A stretch of 64,000 bases of DNA from Riptortus pedestris (lineage: Eukaryota > Arthropoda > Insecta > Hemiptera > Alydidae). The position numbers were made by a program, and so were the translations under genes. Positions 45,371 to 56,448 of the stretch are shown here, in pieces (within the stretch, counting starts at the first letter, position 1; each line of letters begins with the position of its first letter). Under the pieces are notes generated by a model. That model made no database searches. It saw only the letters and a list, made by a program, of their open reading frames with translations, and had not been told where the DNA came from. Location: the NCBI GenBank assembly GCA_019009955.1, contig CM032228.1:257151001-257215000 (forward strand). The letters are read 5' to 3'.

Positions 45371-45674
45371 TGCCGATCTGAGTGGCGGGATTGAAATGAG
45401 GTTCCCAGAGCTGAGCGGGACAATGCAGATCACAGTCGGTTGGAAGAAGAACTCTGGATGTGAAGCAGAGCTGACTGGTGCCAAGATACATTCCCTCGGG
45501 AAGCCCCTCTACATCTTCACTGCTGACCAAATACCTCAAGACTTCCGCTACAATGTACTCAAGTGGGTTATGCAGACCTTCCAAACTCCTGGTGATAAAA
45601 TAGTCGAAGGACAAATGCTCGATGCACTCAGGCAGAACCTTAATCTAGCCGACTTCTGTAACCTCACCCAATGA
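45371..45674 (+). CDS. Gene B exon 2: group-7-allergen-like C-terminal half
   Basis: The acceptor TATTAAAGTTACAG precedes the exon. Its first base T completes CA|T, restoring the frame of exon 1 across an 8.9-kb intron. The 100 residues include FPELSGTMQITVGWKKNSGC, the strand region AELTGAKIHSLGKPLYIF and the closing helix YNVLKWVMQTFQTPGDKIVE, matching the order in genes A and C. TGA closes the frame at 45672-45674 and AATAAA follows at 45691. The intron is large because it collected Tc1, Helitron, piggyBac and LINE sequence. Confidence 0.85.
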
Positions 45675-45699
45675 GGTCACTACTATTTTCAATAAAAAA

Positions 45700-46230
45700 A
45701 AATGTTTTCTTTCAATGCTTAATATAATTGTTTACTATATGACCTCAAATTAAAACGAATTATATATTTGAAGGTGTATTAACACTACCCAAAACTTCCA
45801 CTGCATACATCCATTGTTGGAGACCTATACCCATTCCTATATCTGCTAATCTAGAAAAGCCTTTCACATTAGTAATCAGTATTTTCTCATTCACCAGAAA
45901 GACTCATTCATATCATTTTACTTAAAATGAAGTTAGCTGTTGAAGAAGTATTCAATGTTTGCTTTTTACCAGGCGAATAGTAGAGGAGCAGGAGCTAAGG
46001 TGGTTTGGAGAGCTTAAGATGGATCAGGAAAAAACTAGCAGACCAGAACTGCTGTGCAGACCTGCAAAGACACTATTGGTGAGGCATTTGAGAAGTATGC
46101 CATGAATCAGAGTAAAGTATCGTGTAAACGATCAAATTTGATTGGTAAATACCATGTTTTTATCAATCAGGGGCAAACATTATCAAACACAAATTTGCCA
46201 AACATGTGCAGAACTTAGGTTTCCTTCTGC
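45700..46230. other. Gene B downstream flank, unassigned
   Basis: AT-rich with no recognised repeat apart from a possible 5' edge of the Harbinger remnant towards 46200. Confidence 0.35.
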
Positions 46231-46235
46231 CGTGA

Positions 46236-46660
46236 ATGTTTCTCCTACTAACAGAGCATACAATGAGTACAGATACAGCATTTTTGCCATTGACTCTAGC
46301 TCTCTGTACTAATAAGAAAAAACTAAGACGATGGAGTAGAGAATGGTTAGTGTTAAGAGATAAATATACCCCTGAAAATTTGTTACGGGAAATATTGCCG
46401 ACAGTACCTGAAGACCATACCAACTTTCTGCGAATGGACCATAAAACTTGTCCTTGCTAAGTCCTCATGTTAAAAAACAGGACATTGTTATACCACCTTC
46501 TTAAAGATTATCAATAACTTTGAGGTACTTGACTACTGATAACAATTTTGAAGACTTAAAATTTCTATCCTGCATTGCACCTCATACTTTGAGAAAAGTT
46601 ATCATTAATACATGTGAAACACTAAATGAAATACTTAGAAATAATATTCAGGCTGGTTTT
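46236..46660 (+). pseudogene. Harbinger/HARBI1-type transposase, N-terminal half, decayed
   Basis: The first frame encodes LRRWSREWLVLRDKYTPENL, then PEDHTNFLRMDHKT. After one frameshift near 46445 it continues LLSPHVKKQDIVI, and after an in-frame TAA RLSITLRYLTTDNNFEDLKF, then APHTLRKVIINTCETLNEIL. This order (RRWW-like start, FLRMD, KKQDT, ERLxxTLRFLATG, ETCxAI) is the N-terminal region of insect PIF/Harbinger nucleases. The DDE-containing C-terminal half is missing after 46660. No inverted repeats were found. Confidence 0.75.
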
Positions 46661-46833
46661 CTTATTTTAAGCATTTACTGTAAATTCTTTTTCCTTACTC
46701 TTTATACTGTTGTCACAGAGCTCAGGGGTAGTGTATTCATCAGGAACACATTTTCATGCGTTCTTAAAAAAGTTTTATTCTATAAATCCCCTATGGTTAC
46801 CTGGAGCTTAACGAAAAACAATACACCCATATG

Positions 46834-46856
46834 TATATATATATATATATATATAT
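46834..46856. repeat. Short (TA)n microsatellite
   Basis: A TA tract of about 23 bp in the flank of the Harbinger remnant. Confidence 0.85.
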
Positions 46857-46969
46857 CCTACAGAAGGGGAGTATATTTGACATGTCTCTTGTACATCCAT
46901 TTGTACAAACATGTGCTCTGCTGCTGTTCCGTGTCCTGTTGATAATAGTGTCAAGTAATAGTCTGTTGA

Positions 46970-47250
46970 TTTTAATAATTGTCCTTAATACTCGTTTACG
47001 TCTGGAATAAATAATTTTAGGACCTGTCCTTTTGTAGTCTTATTCCATTTCTGTTATCATTTATTAATTCTGTCTGTTAGTAATTGTGTTTTGAAGTGTG
47101 ATTTTGTTGTAGCATTCTGGAATTGTGGTATCTTTGAGGCTGATTATGCTGAAAAATCAGAAAGATCATTTCCTAAAATTCCAGAATGACCTTTGATCCA
47201 GCATTATTTTGTTCAAGTCTTGTAAGTAATTGTCTGATTTTTTCTATCAA
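46970..47250 (-). pseudogene. LINE RNase H-region remnant, third copy
   Basis: Minus-strand WIKGHSGILGNDLSDF is an RNase H motif of the same LINE family as 39060-39480. The surrounding frame is broken. Confidence 0.55.
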
Positions 47251-47306
47251 TGGGTAATGAATTGCATATTTTTGAAAAATTGGAAAAAATTGTGGCTATG
47301 TTGATT

Positions 47307-47307
<1 letters not shown>

Positions 47308-47373
<66 letters not shown>
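47308..47373. repeat. (TA)n microsatellite
   Basis: An uninterrupted TA tract of about 65 bp. Confidence 0.95.
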
Positions 47374-47376
<3 letters not shown>

Positions 47377-47449
47377 TATTATTGTTTTCACTTTACAGTA
47401 CCCCTTTAGAGGGCTGCTTATTTAATCTGTGTCTCCCATGCCCATGTAT

Positions 47450-47668
47450 TTGAGCATGAGTTAAAGCGTTGGCCTTAATCTCACATGGTAAACCTAGAGT
47501 GGCGAGTTCCATTCCCTGACTGGCCAATAGGAATTTATTTAGTGACGGAATTCATTAAAGAACATCCTTATTCCCATCCTGGCTAGAAAAGGGTGGTAAC
47601 CTATAGACAACCCGTCCCAATGAGCCACAGTTGCGAATAATGGATGTCAACTAATAATAATAATAAAC
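47450..47668 (+). mobile_element. tRNA-derived SINE
   Basis: The head is slightly truncated (GAGTTAAAGCGTTGGCCTTA, GAGTGGCGAGTTCCATTCCC). The body is complete, and the 3' tail ends in (AAT)n (CTAATAATAATAATAAAC). Confidence 0.8.
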
Positions 47669-48499
47669 AGATGTGTTTATAGAAGATATGAAGTAATACA
47701 ACATTAAGATATTAAAAAGATTAAATATACTAATTAAATAATTTGTGAATCAGACAAACATAATTTGTTAAACGATAATGGCTGGAAAAAATTTTGTATT
47801 ACATTTTTAATTTCTATTTATTTTACTTTCATCAGTTTTAATAAGTATTTCACATTTCAAATGTAGTATAAATATGTTCTGCATAAGATTTTAGTGCACT
47901 GTTAATTTTCTTGAAATATTCATGTTCCTGGACTGGCCAATTTCCATTTAGTCTTAGAATGCTGAGTCTTATTTCAGTCAGTTCTTCACTGAATATCAAC
48001 AGTTGTATATGATATATTGGTATAGGAGTGGAGTTGTGTTGCCACAATGGCATGTATTTCTTCCTCTTTGTATAAATTGGAAGTAATATGAACTAATTGT
48101 ATCATGTTCAGTAAGTAATTGTCTATTTGGTTTTTTTATTAGTTATAAGTTAATGTCATGGACCAAGAACTATAAATATGCACAAAATATGTATACTATA
48201 GTTGAAAAGTGGAATACTTATTACAACTGTTGAACGAAGAATAAATAGAAATTAAAAATGCAAAACAGAATTTCTTCCTGAAATAAATTCTGTGTGGTTG
48301 ATTTACTAATTATGTACTATGGGTATTCTTTTTAATTTCTTAACTTTGCTTTACTATCCAACCTATAAAATTATTCCTCTCAGTCAGTGCAACCTTAATT
48401 CTACATAGGAGAACAAAACATTCATTCAATACCCAGCCTTAAACCCAATGGTAATTTGTCAACAATATCTAATTTTAACAAGGTAGGCTCTATACACTA
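47669..48499. other. AT-rich intergenic sequence
   Basis: No gene recognised. Bases 47850-48055 hold a minus-strand frame of 67 codons with no motif; it may be further LINE debris. Confidence 0.35.
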
Positions 48500-48712
48500 A
48501 TAATTATTATTTATTAACACCCACTTTTTGCAACTAAGTCTAATTGGTACGGGTTTTTTACTCGTTACCACCTTTTTCTAGCAAGAGTGGGACTAAGAAT
48601 TTTATTTAACGAATTCTGTCCTAAAATAAATTCCTATTGCCCTGGCGGGAATGGAATTCATCACTCTGGGTTTACCATGTGAAGTTAAAAGCAAACACTT
48701 TAACTTAACACT
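48500..48712 (-). mobile_element. tRNA-derived SINE
   Basis: Reverse complement of the family: (ATT)n tail, then TAATTGGTACGGGTTTTTTA, the body, CCTGGCGGGAATGGAATTCA and a degraded head ending near TTTAACTT. Confidence 0.75.
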
Positions 48713-48851
48713 AATAAGACTATACCATAATTAGATTCCACCAGTCATATATAAAAATAATAAAATGCCTAGATTATATTTATAAATTATAAATAAATGT
48801 GATGAAAACTTAAGGTTAATTAGTATTTCTAACTTTCACAGGCAAAAATCG

Positions 48852-49560
48852 GGTACTTGTGTATTATATCCACCACATTTTAGTTCCACTAGTTCCCCGC
48901 TAGAATGCGCTACTGTTTTAAGTAGTACGATTCATTGCCCGCAAGGGAGGTTTTACTTACCTTATAACCTTCTACGGAATTATAATGATAAATAAAAGAA
49001 AACACAAACTAGGGTTTTTAAAAAGGGTAACATTTAGTCACAATTTATAGGCGGAATGGTGTGGAAATACAATTTAAAATGCACTGAAATTTGTCCTCCA
49101 TTTCCTTTTCCCATGGTGCCCTCGCCATACTGATTTCTCCAAATATGATTCAATGCATTACAAAATGGAGTTTTAACTTCCTTCAAACCAAGGTTCCCAA
49201 TCTGAACGCCGACTTGCTCACCACACTTTCTTACATTAACACTTCCAAAAAAGACTTTTTTTTTTTCCACTATAAAAAGTTTCCATACAATGTGATTTAG
49301 AACACTTTCTTCTTGATAGCCCGAAAATATTCCTCTCATGTAAATATTTAACAGCGTACTTCTTCAGTCGTTGGCAAAATCCCAAGGAGGCATTTTTAAA
49401 GGACTAAGAAACAATAAACAGCAAACGCAAATAAACAGCGAACGCAACTATGACAAAAGATAACCTCATTAGCCTGGGAGAGCTAGCTTCGCACTTCAGT
49501 AGCGCATTCTAGCGTGGAACTAGTAGAACTAAAATGTGGTGGATATAATACACAAGTACC
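48852..49560. mobile_element. 709-bp element with 64-bp TIRs and 8-bp target duplication
   Basis: Both ends begin GGTACTTGTGTATTATATCC. The inverted repeats match over 64 bp with two mismatches (48852-48915 against 49497-49560). The flanks carry the identical octamer AAAAATCG (48844-48851 and 49561-49568). An 8-bp target duplication is known for hAT, P and Merlin (8-9 bp) elements, while long TIRs are less usual for hAT. The interior has a 101-codon minus-strand frame (49034-49339) that resembles no transposase I know. It is a non-autonomous element of undetermined superfamily. Confidence 0.85.
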
Positions 49561-49617
49561 AAAAATCGTATAATCCAAGAATGATAAATATATCTTCACC
49601 CCTAAACCATTTAAGCT

Positions 49618-50130
49618 GATTTCCCTTAAGGGAGTTCAGCTATTGAGGTCGTACTCATGACGCGATTTTTGAAAAATTTCCTCAAATGCCCATCGATCCT
49701 ACCCAGGAGATGATGAAAATGAGGCCCATTCAAAATTTTATATAAATATATATATTATCTGCGATACATGAAAATGTGTTCTTGTGCCCCTTCCCCTTCT
49801 TAAGTTTTTACACTACTTAAATTTGATTGATTGAGATTAAAAATTATTCTGACTCATTATAAATTTCAGTACTAGATATAGTAAATAGTTTTCAATCAAA
49901 TTAATACTTTATATCCAGATATAGTACAGTAATTGTTTTTATTTCCGGTAAGAAGTTGACAGAACTGTTTGTTTACAGTTCAGATGCAGATGGAGGTTTC
50001 TTATTATCGTTTGTATTTATTCATTTAATATTCATGGTGGTGTTGCGTTGCCGGTATGTCAATTTTTATATTGTTAAACTTCACGCGGGAAATCTACTTA
50101 GTTTACGCAGCCCCTGCGTGAAGGACTTTT
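49618..50130 (+). mobile_element. HINE-like element, first of a tandem pair
   Basis: It starts GATTTCCCTTAAGGGAGTTC, has GAGGCCCATTCAAAATTTTA and a short TA tract, and carries the internal TTTGATTGATTGAGATTAAA / CAGTAATTGTTTTTATTTCC module. It ends GGGAAATCTACTTAGTTTAC with the hairpin and GAAGGACTTTTT. The next element starts five bases later in the same orientation. Confidence 0.7.
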
Positions 50131-50135
50131 TACTT

Positions 50136-50896
50136 TTAGCAGATTTCCCTTAAGGGAAATCAGCTATTGAGGTCGTACTCATGACGCAAGTTTCGAAAAA
50201 TTTCTTCAAATGTCCATCGATCCTACCCAGGAGATGACGAAAATGAGGTCCGTTCAAAATTATATATATATATATATATATAAATATATATATATAAATA
50301 TATTAGATATATAGTGTTGTGTGTATATAATGTGTCTGTTATAAACACCCCCCCCCCCCCCCCCCCCCCTCAACCCCCCCCTCTTAGCGGTACCAATTTT
50401 TGTTTGAATCGTTACCAAACTACGGAAATTTAAACGTTTTAATAATGATAAATAGAAAGATCAATGATTACGTTTGATGGAATGAAATCAGACCAGTGGG
50501 AGGGGAGGGGGGGTTTAGATGTGTGGATTTATCTAAAATACAAAATATCTCCGTTATTTATTGCGTCGCATCGAAAAATTGTATAAACCCAATCTTAATG
50601 GCAAATTAGATTTAACTATAAATATAGTTCTATACATTTTATTCTGTAATCTAGAATATTACACCGAGATATGTGCATTTTGTATTCTGTGAGTACGGTC
50701 GCAGGAGTCCGGCTATGTTCCGGTGGACTTTCCGCCGAGAGCTATGGTGGTCGTTTCTGGAACCTATTCCTCCCTCGTGAAATAGGTTTAGAGATCCATT
50801 CACCTACTACAGCGGTTATTGGGCAGATTTCTCTATTGTAAAAACTTTCACGTGGGAAATCTGCTTAGTTTACGCCGCCCCTGCGTGACGGACTTT
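50136..50896 (+). mobile_element. HINE-like element, second of a tandem pair, sequence-noisy
   Basis: The 5' block is nearly consensus (TTAGCAGATTTCCCTTAAGG, GAGGTCCGTTCAAAATTATA). The TA tract is followed by a long C homopolymer (about 50347-50388) and an internal module with many single-base insertions relative to other copies. It ends in GGGAAATCTGCTTAGTTTAC, a hairpin variant and GACGGACTTTTTTT. The insertion-rich middle suggests local consensus errors. Confidence 0.65.
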
Positions 50897-51316
50897 TTTT
50901 ATTTCAGGCCTCCCTTAAAACCCCCACTCCTGCCCATCCCTTGAAATGTTGGTATGGCTTATTATAATGAAGGCGTTAGTGCTAATACACATACCGAGTT
51001 TTATTTAATTCGTTTGAGTCCCTTGTGCCAAATAAAATTATTGACTTCCGCTATAGTGTTTAGCGTATAACTCATTTATACTTAGGTATACAACAAAAGT
51101 GTATATAACAAAAGTTACTCTAAATAAACAAAATAAAACAACGTTTCTTATGTGCATATTTGCCAAAAAAAATGCAGTAGGGAAACGTAAAATTCCGCTA
51201 TTTTTAATTTCAGGTCTCCCTTATAACCCCCACTCCTGTTCGTCTCAGAGAATATTAACACAGCCTAAAGTCTAAGTTGGATTAGTAGTAATATACATAC
51301 CAAGTTTCATAAAATC
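50897..51316 (-). mobile_element. Helitron fragment starting at the HINE-like terminus
   Basis: It begins ATTTCAGGCCTCCCTTAAAA and includes both CCCCCACTCCTG modules up to ATACATACCAAGTTTCATAA. The start coincides with the end of the HINE-like element, as at 2737/2738. Confidence 0.6.
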
Positions 51317-51900
51317 ATTTGCATAAATCTCACAAAGTAACGAAGGTAAGGTAAGGTTAGAAACGACAGGCAAGGTTTAGAAGAAGCTTCCACCTGAGCC
51401 GAGAAATGACGAAGATGGCCGACCATACCCAAACTATACCCATCCACAGACTTCATAAAAATGCAAATATCTCGGTTAATAGTCAAGATAGGGAATAAAT
51501 GTATATAACAATATTTATAGTAAATTTAATTTGCAATAAGATTGGTTTTATACAATTTTTCGATCCGATGCATAATAACGGAGATATTTTGAATTTTCGA
51601 AAATCCCCCTCTAAACCCCCCCTCCCTCTGGTCCGATTTCAGCCGTTCCGAACTTGATCCGTCTTATTGCGTGAAAATGGTTAAACATCGAGTTTCGTAA
51701 CAAGCAAACAAACAATTGCGACCGCTAGAGCGTTAACAGACACGAAAGATACTAAAATGCAAGTTTTGGTGTCTATGACATGTGGAAACGAAAAGTTATC
51801 TTGAAATTTCGCGGAAAAAAATCCATGTACAGACATAGGTTTCAATTTTATATATATATATATTATATATATATATATATATATGTATATACTGAAACTA
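51317..51900 (-). mobile_element. HINE-like and Helitron chimera
   Basis: Bases 51440-51740 are a minus-sense HINE-like body ending GACCGCTAGAGCGTTAACAG. At ACAGACACGAAAG the sequence switches to the Helitron 5' end (to CAATTTTATATATA near 51855). The switch is at a short stretch shared by both families (ACAGACA), consistent with recombination at microhomology. Confidence 0.5.
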
Positions 51901-52993
51901 TTTAAGAGCTTCAGTCAAGACTAAAGATCACATTTTATATTAGCAGAAGTAGGACTTGGAATAGTGGGGGTTTAGAGGGGGAAGGGGGTAATTTGAAAAT
52001 TCAAAATACTGTCCATGTAATGAGTCCGATCTTGAAATGTTATAAGGCCAATCTTGTTTAACTATTGGTGGTTTACAATTCTATTCATTTTTTCATAACT
52101 CAACTATTTAGCGAGTTATTCGTACTGTTTTGTTTTCAGCCTTCAGTAGAGAAAATGTAATAGATTAAAAATGAAGATCAAGTTCGTTAAGAGCTAACAT
52201 CGGTGGGAGGGGAGGTGCCTTTAAAGGGGCAATTAGAAAATTCAAAATATCTCCTCCAAAAATTGTATATAACCAATCTCATTGAAAATTTGATTGCCCA
52301 TGAATGCTGTTGATACATATTTTCTCTATCATGAATATTAACCGAGATGTTTACATTTTTTTTTGTTTTTAGCCTTCAATAAAGCCCCACTCCTACTCTT
52401 GTCATATTAACACTAACCTGCCATTTCATGAACCACTTCATTCCATAGTTAAATACCAAATATGGTTTTCATTGAGCCATTGCTTTGTGGAGGGACACAT
52501 GCAAAAACGTTCGGTGATGACGTCACCATTTTAAGATTTTTCGTTCTTTACTCCAAAATGTTTATTTGATCTAGACCAAACTCGAAATTTAGCAGTTTCA
52601 GTCACCACTAAAGATCATATTTGTTATTGGCTGAAGTCGGTCCTGGAATAGTCGTGGTTTCGAAAATGTCCCTCCCCATTTAAGAGAGAGGGAGAATTCG
52701 AAAATTCAAAATATCGCCGTTATTATGAGTCGGATCGTGAAGTGTTATAGAGCCATTCTTGTTGTACTTATGATTTTCTACAATGCATTTTTGGTAACTC
52801 AAGTAGTAAGCGAGTCCAATGAGCCCCCTCAATCATCGGGTGTTAAATGTAAATAGAGAATATCTGCTGAGAGGAGATTACAGGTGAGTCATCCCAGCCC
52901 TTTGGAAGTCTGCTTGCATTACGCAGTCCCTCAATGACTGACTTTTTTCGTCATCTTCTAAGCAGGATCGATGGATATTTGAAGGCAATTTTT

Positions 52994-53029
<36 letters not shown>

Positions 53030-53288
53030 GCTTCGCTTTATGAGTAGAAGCGAAATAGCTGAAAGGAACCTTTTTCCTTCTTCAAAAAAGTTGTGTCTGG
53101 AGTTGATGCACACACACACACATTAGCCAGCTGACGTGGGAAGTGCACAAGATGGTAGGCACAGAGGGGAATCCCGGCCAGTAGTTGCTACAAGTTCTGA
53201 CTTATTGCCGTGCTCAAAATCACTCTAGACAGAAGCAATAAAACCCATTCTAACCTCTGATTGCCTTTTTACGACCTACGCCATTGAT
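51901..53288. other. HINE-like fragments, poly(A) tract, no gene
   Basis: Several internal HINE-like modules occur in plus sense (near 51940, 52180, 52330, 52590, 52690) and a diverged hairpin end at 52911-52945. A run of about 30 A lies at 52995-53026. Bases 53040-53280 are less AT-rich and unassigned. Confidence 0.45.
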
Positions 53289-53339
53289 CGATTCTGAACT
53301 AGTCGAGGAGATAGTGAATAGACATTAAAATGAGAACTG

Positions 53340-53525
53340 TAGGGAGCAGATAAGAATGAGATAAGATGCTGCAATATTGAGGAAAAGCATAATAAATGTG
53401 TTTCCCCTTCGACTATTATTAGAGATAATGGATATTGTAAGGGGAGGAGATAAGGTGTGATTTACAGATTGTATATAAAAGGCAGAGATCTCTAGCTGAT
53501 GAGATTCCAGTTGGGATATTTTAGC
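53340..53525 (+). promoter_or_regulatory. Gene C promoter, duplicated from gene A
   Basis: The block CATAATAAATGTGTTTCCCC ... GATTTACAGATTGTATATAA is almost identical to 29950-30043. It keeps the TATA box (53472-53480). The initiator reads ATTCCAGTT in place of ATTCAGTT, one extra base, at the point where the indel-rich segment begins. Confidence 0.65.
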
Positions 53526-53529
53526 TGTT

Positions 53530-53906
53530 GAATCAGAATTGTTGGTACACAAGTGGTTTCCTGGTAAGGCCTTTTGGCTATCGGCGGCGTCTCTGCCTGA
53601 TCAGGTGTTGTTCAAGACCAAGCTATAGAGAATTCAGCTGCTGGACAGTGCGAGGCTAGCAATGAGGCTGAAAGGGATCCAACAAGATCGATATGAAACC
53701 ACTAGACAAGACTATTCAACACAAGATCCTTCGGGATGGTTGTTCCTGTCAGTTCTCTCTGCCAAATCAGGTTATCTGGAAGGATCTGGCAACGCTACAC
53801 AGTACTGGAGATGTAGTTATGGCCACAGAAGGAATTGAGTACTCAAGCTAAGGGCATCTCTAGGGTTCGATCTACTACATGTATTCTACGGACAATACAA
53901 TTTCGA
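53530..53906 (+). pseudogene. Gene C exon 1, disrupted by many small indels
   Basis: This is colinear with gene A exon 1 but carries more than a dozen 1-3-base insertions and deletions, so the ATG and signal peptide are not readable as given. Examples are ATTG where gene A has the ATG, an extra A before GGGATCC, and an extra T in AAGACTATTC. The last ~55 bases, the donor GTAAGA and the start of the intron are identical to gene A. Exon 2 of this copy is intact. Either exon 1 is a true pseudogene or the local consensus is wrong; the sharp contrast with its clean flanks favours the latter. Confidence 0.7.
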
Positions 53907-54124
53907 GTAAGATCAACAATCATTAATTAATCTACATAATTAATAAGGCTATTATGATTTATTTATTTATATGTATAGACATTCTCAGCAAGGGCGGTGT
54001 TGCTCGGAAAAAATGCAAAAAAATACAATTCAATGCAAAAAAATTCAAAACAATAGAAAATAGCTAACAACATCAAAACATAAAAATAAACAACAAACAA
54101 AAACAATATACAATAGTGAAAAAC

Positions 54125-55535
54125 CACACAACAATACAACTAACAACAATAGTTAGTTAGGCAGCAATACAACTAACAACAACAGTTAGTTAGGCAACAA
54201 TACAAACTTTCAACAAATAGTTAGTTAGGCATGCAATTACAACTAACAACAATAGTTAGTTAGGCAAACAATACAACTAACAAACAATAGTTAGTTAGGC
54301 AGCAATACAACTAACAACAATAGTTAGTTAGGCAGCAATACAACTAACAACAACAGTTAGTTAGGCTACAATACAACTAACAACAATAGTAAGTTAGGCA
54401 ACAATACAACTAACAACAATAGTTAGTTAGGCAACAATACAACTAACAACAATAGTAAGTTAGGCAACAATACAACTAACAACAATAGTTAGTTAGGCAA
54501 CAATACAACTAACAACAATAGTTAGTTAGGCAGCAATACAACTAACAACAATAGTTAGTTAGGCAGCAATACAACTAACAACAATAGTTAGTTAGGCAGC
54601 AATACAACTAACAACAATAGTTAGTTAGGCAGCAATACAACTAACAACAATAGTTAGTTAGGCAACAATACAACTAACAACAATAGTTAGTTAGGCAACA
54701 ATACAACTAACAACAATAGTTAGTTAGGCAGCAATACAACTAACAACAATAGTTAGTTAGGCAACAATACAACTAACAACAATAGTTAGTTAGGCAATAA
54801 TACAACTAACAACAATAGTAAGTTAGGCAACAATACAACTAACAACAATAGTTAGTTAGGCAACAATACAACTAACAACAATAGTTAGTTAGGCAGCAAT
54901 ACAACTAACAACAATAGTTAGTTAGGCAACAATACAACTAACAACAATAGTTAGTTAGGCAGCAATACAACTAACAACAATAGTTAGTTAGGCAACAATA
55001 CAACGAACAACAATAGTTAGTTAGGCAACAATACAACTAACAACAATAGTTAGTTAGGCAGCAATACAACTAACAACAATAGTTAGTTAGGCAACAATAC
55101 AACTAACAACAATAGTTAGTTAGGCAAACAATACAACTTTCAACAATAGTTAGTTAGGCAGCAATACAACTAACAACAATAGTTAGTTAGGCAACAATAC
55201 AACGAACAACAATAGTTAGTTAGGCAACAATACAACTAACAACAATAGTTAGTTAGGCAGCAATACAACGAACAACAATAGTTAGTTAGGCAGCAATACA
55301 ACTTTCAACAATAGTTAGTTAGGCAACAATACAACTAACAACAATAGTTAGTTAGGCAGCAATACAACGAACAACAATAGTTAGTTAGGCAGCAATACAA
55401 CGAACAACAATAGTTAGTTAGGCAGCAATACAACGAACAACAATAGTTAGTTAGGCAACAATACAACTAACAACAATAGTTAGTTAGGCAACAATACTAC
55501 TAACAACAATAGTTAGTTAGGCAGCAACACAACTA
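54125..55535 (+). repeat. 33-bp minisatellite in gene C intron, about 43 copies
   Basis: The unit contains CAACTAACAACAATAGTTAG and TTAGGCAGCAATA. Variants include GGCAACAATA, CAACGAACAAC and CAACTTTCAAC. The first few units have extra bases like those in exon 1 just upstream; later ones are uniform. It sits about 200 bp after the donor, where gene A has its 77-bp array with related words (CAACTAACA, AGTAGTT, GGTTAGG). Confidence 0.95.
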
Positions 55536-55910
55536 AAATTGTATAGAATCAATCTTATTGCAAATTAAATTTACTATAAATATTGGTCTATACTTTTATT
55601 CTGTATCTCTCTCGATACCCCCCCCCCCCTCACCCCTCTAATATTCTTGGATTTTTGTCAGGTTCTGGGATCGATGAAAATTTGAGGAAATGTCCGGGTC
55701 ATGAGTGTGACCTCAATAACAGATTTTCGTTATGGATAATCTGCTAATATTGCGCATATTAAAGCCTTGCCAAAAAAAAAAAAAAATACCATCATTAATC
55801 AGTCTCAAGTGATTTCCCCGGTGAAGCCGAGTACCTTAGCTAGTGTGTATACATGGAGTCCCAAGTTCTCCTGCCAACCCCCTTGAAATCTCCAATTGTT
55901 TTAATAAAAA

Positions 55911-56394
55911 AAGTCCGTCACGCAGGGGCTGCGTAAACTAAGCAGATTTCCCACGTGAAGTTTTACAATAGAGAAATCTGCCCAATAACAAGTGTAGTAA
56001 GTAGTAAGGGATCACTAAACTTATACACGAGGGACCAACAGTTACGAAAACGGCCGCCAGAGCTCTCTTCGGAAAGTACCGAACAGCCCACTCCTGCCGA
56101 CCAATGCAGAATACAAATGCAAATATCTCGGTTAATATTCAAGATACAGAATAAATGTACAGAACAATATTTATAATAACTTTTAATTTTCAATAAGATT
56201 GATTCTATACAATTTTTCGATCCGACGCATAATAATGGAGATATTTTGAGTTTTCCGAAAATCCCCCCTCCCACTGGTCCGATTTCAGCCATTGACGAAG
56301 CTGAACTTTCTTTTTACATAAAACGATTAAATACCGAGTTTGGTAACGATCAAACAAAAATTGCGACCGCTAGAGCGTTAACAGGCAAATATAT

Positions 56395-56396
<2 letters not shown>
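55911..56396 (-). mobile_element. HINE-like element, 3' half (split by Helitron)
   Basis: It begins AGTCCGTCACGCAGGGGCTG with a perfect hairpin and TAAACTAAGCAGATTTCCCA. The body GACCGCTAGAGCGTTAACAG reaches the (TA)n tract at 56399-56448. The other half of the same element resumes at 58457-58585 after the Helitron copies. Confidence 0.75.
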
Positions 56397-56437
<41 letters not shown>

Positions 56438-56448
56438 ATATATATATA

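Noticed and set aside
46520..46942. Single 140-codon gene
   Set aside because: Its first third is the second half of the Harbinger N-terminal homology continued from a different frame; the rest includes a (TA)n tract.
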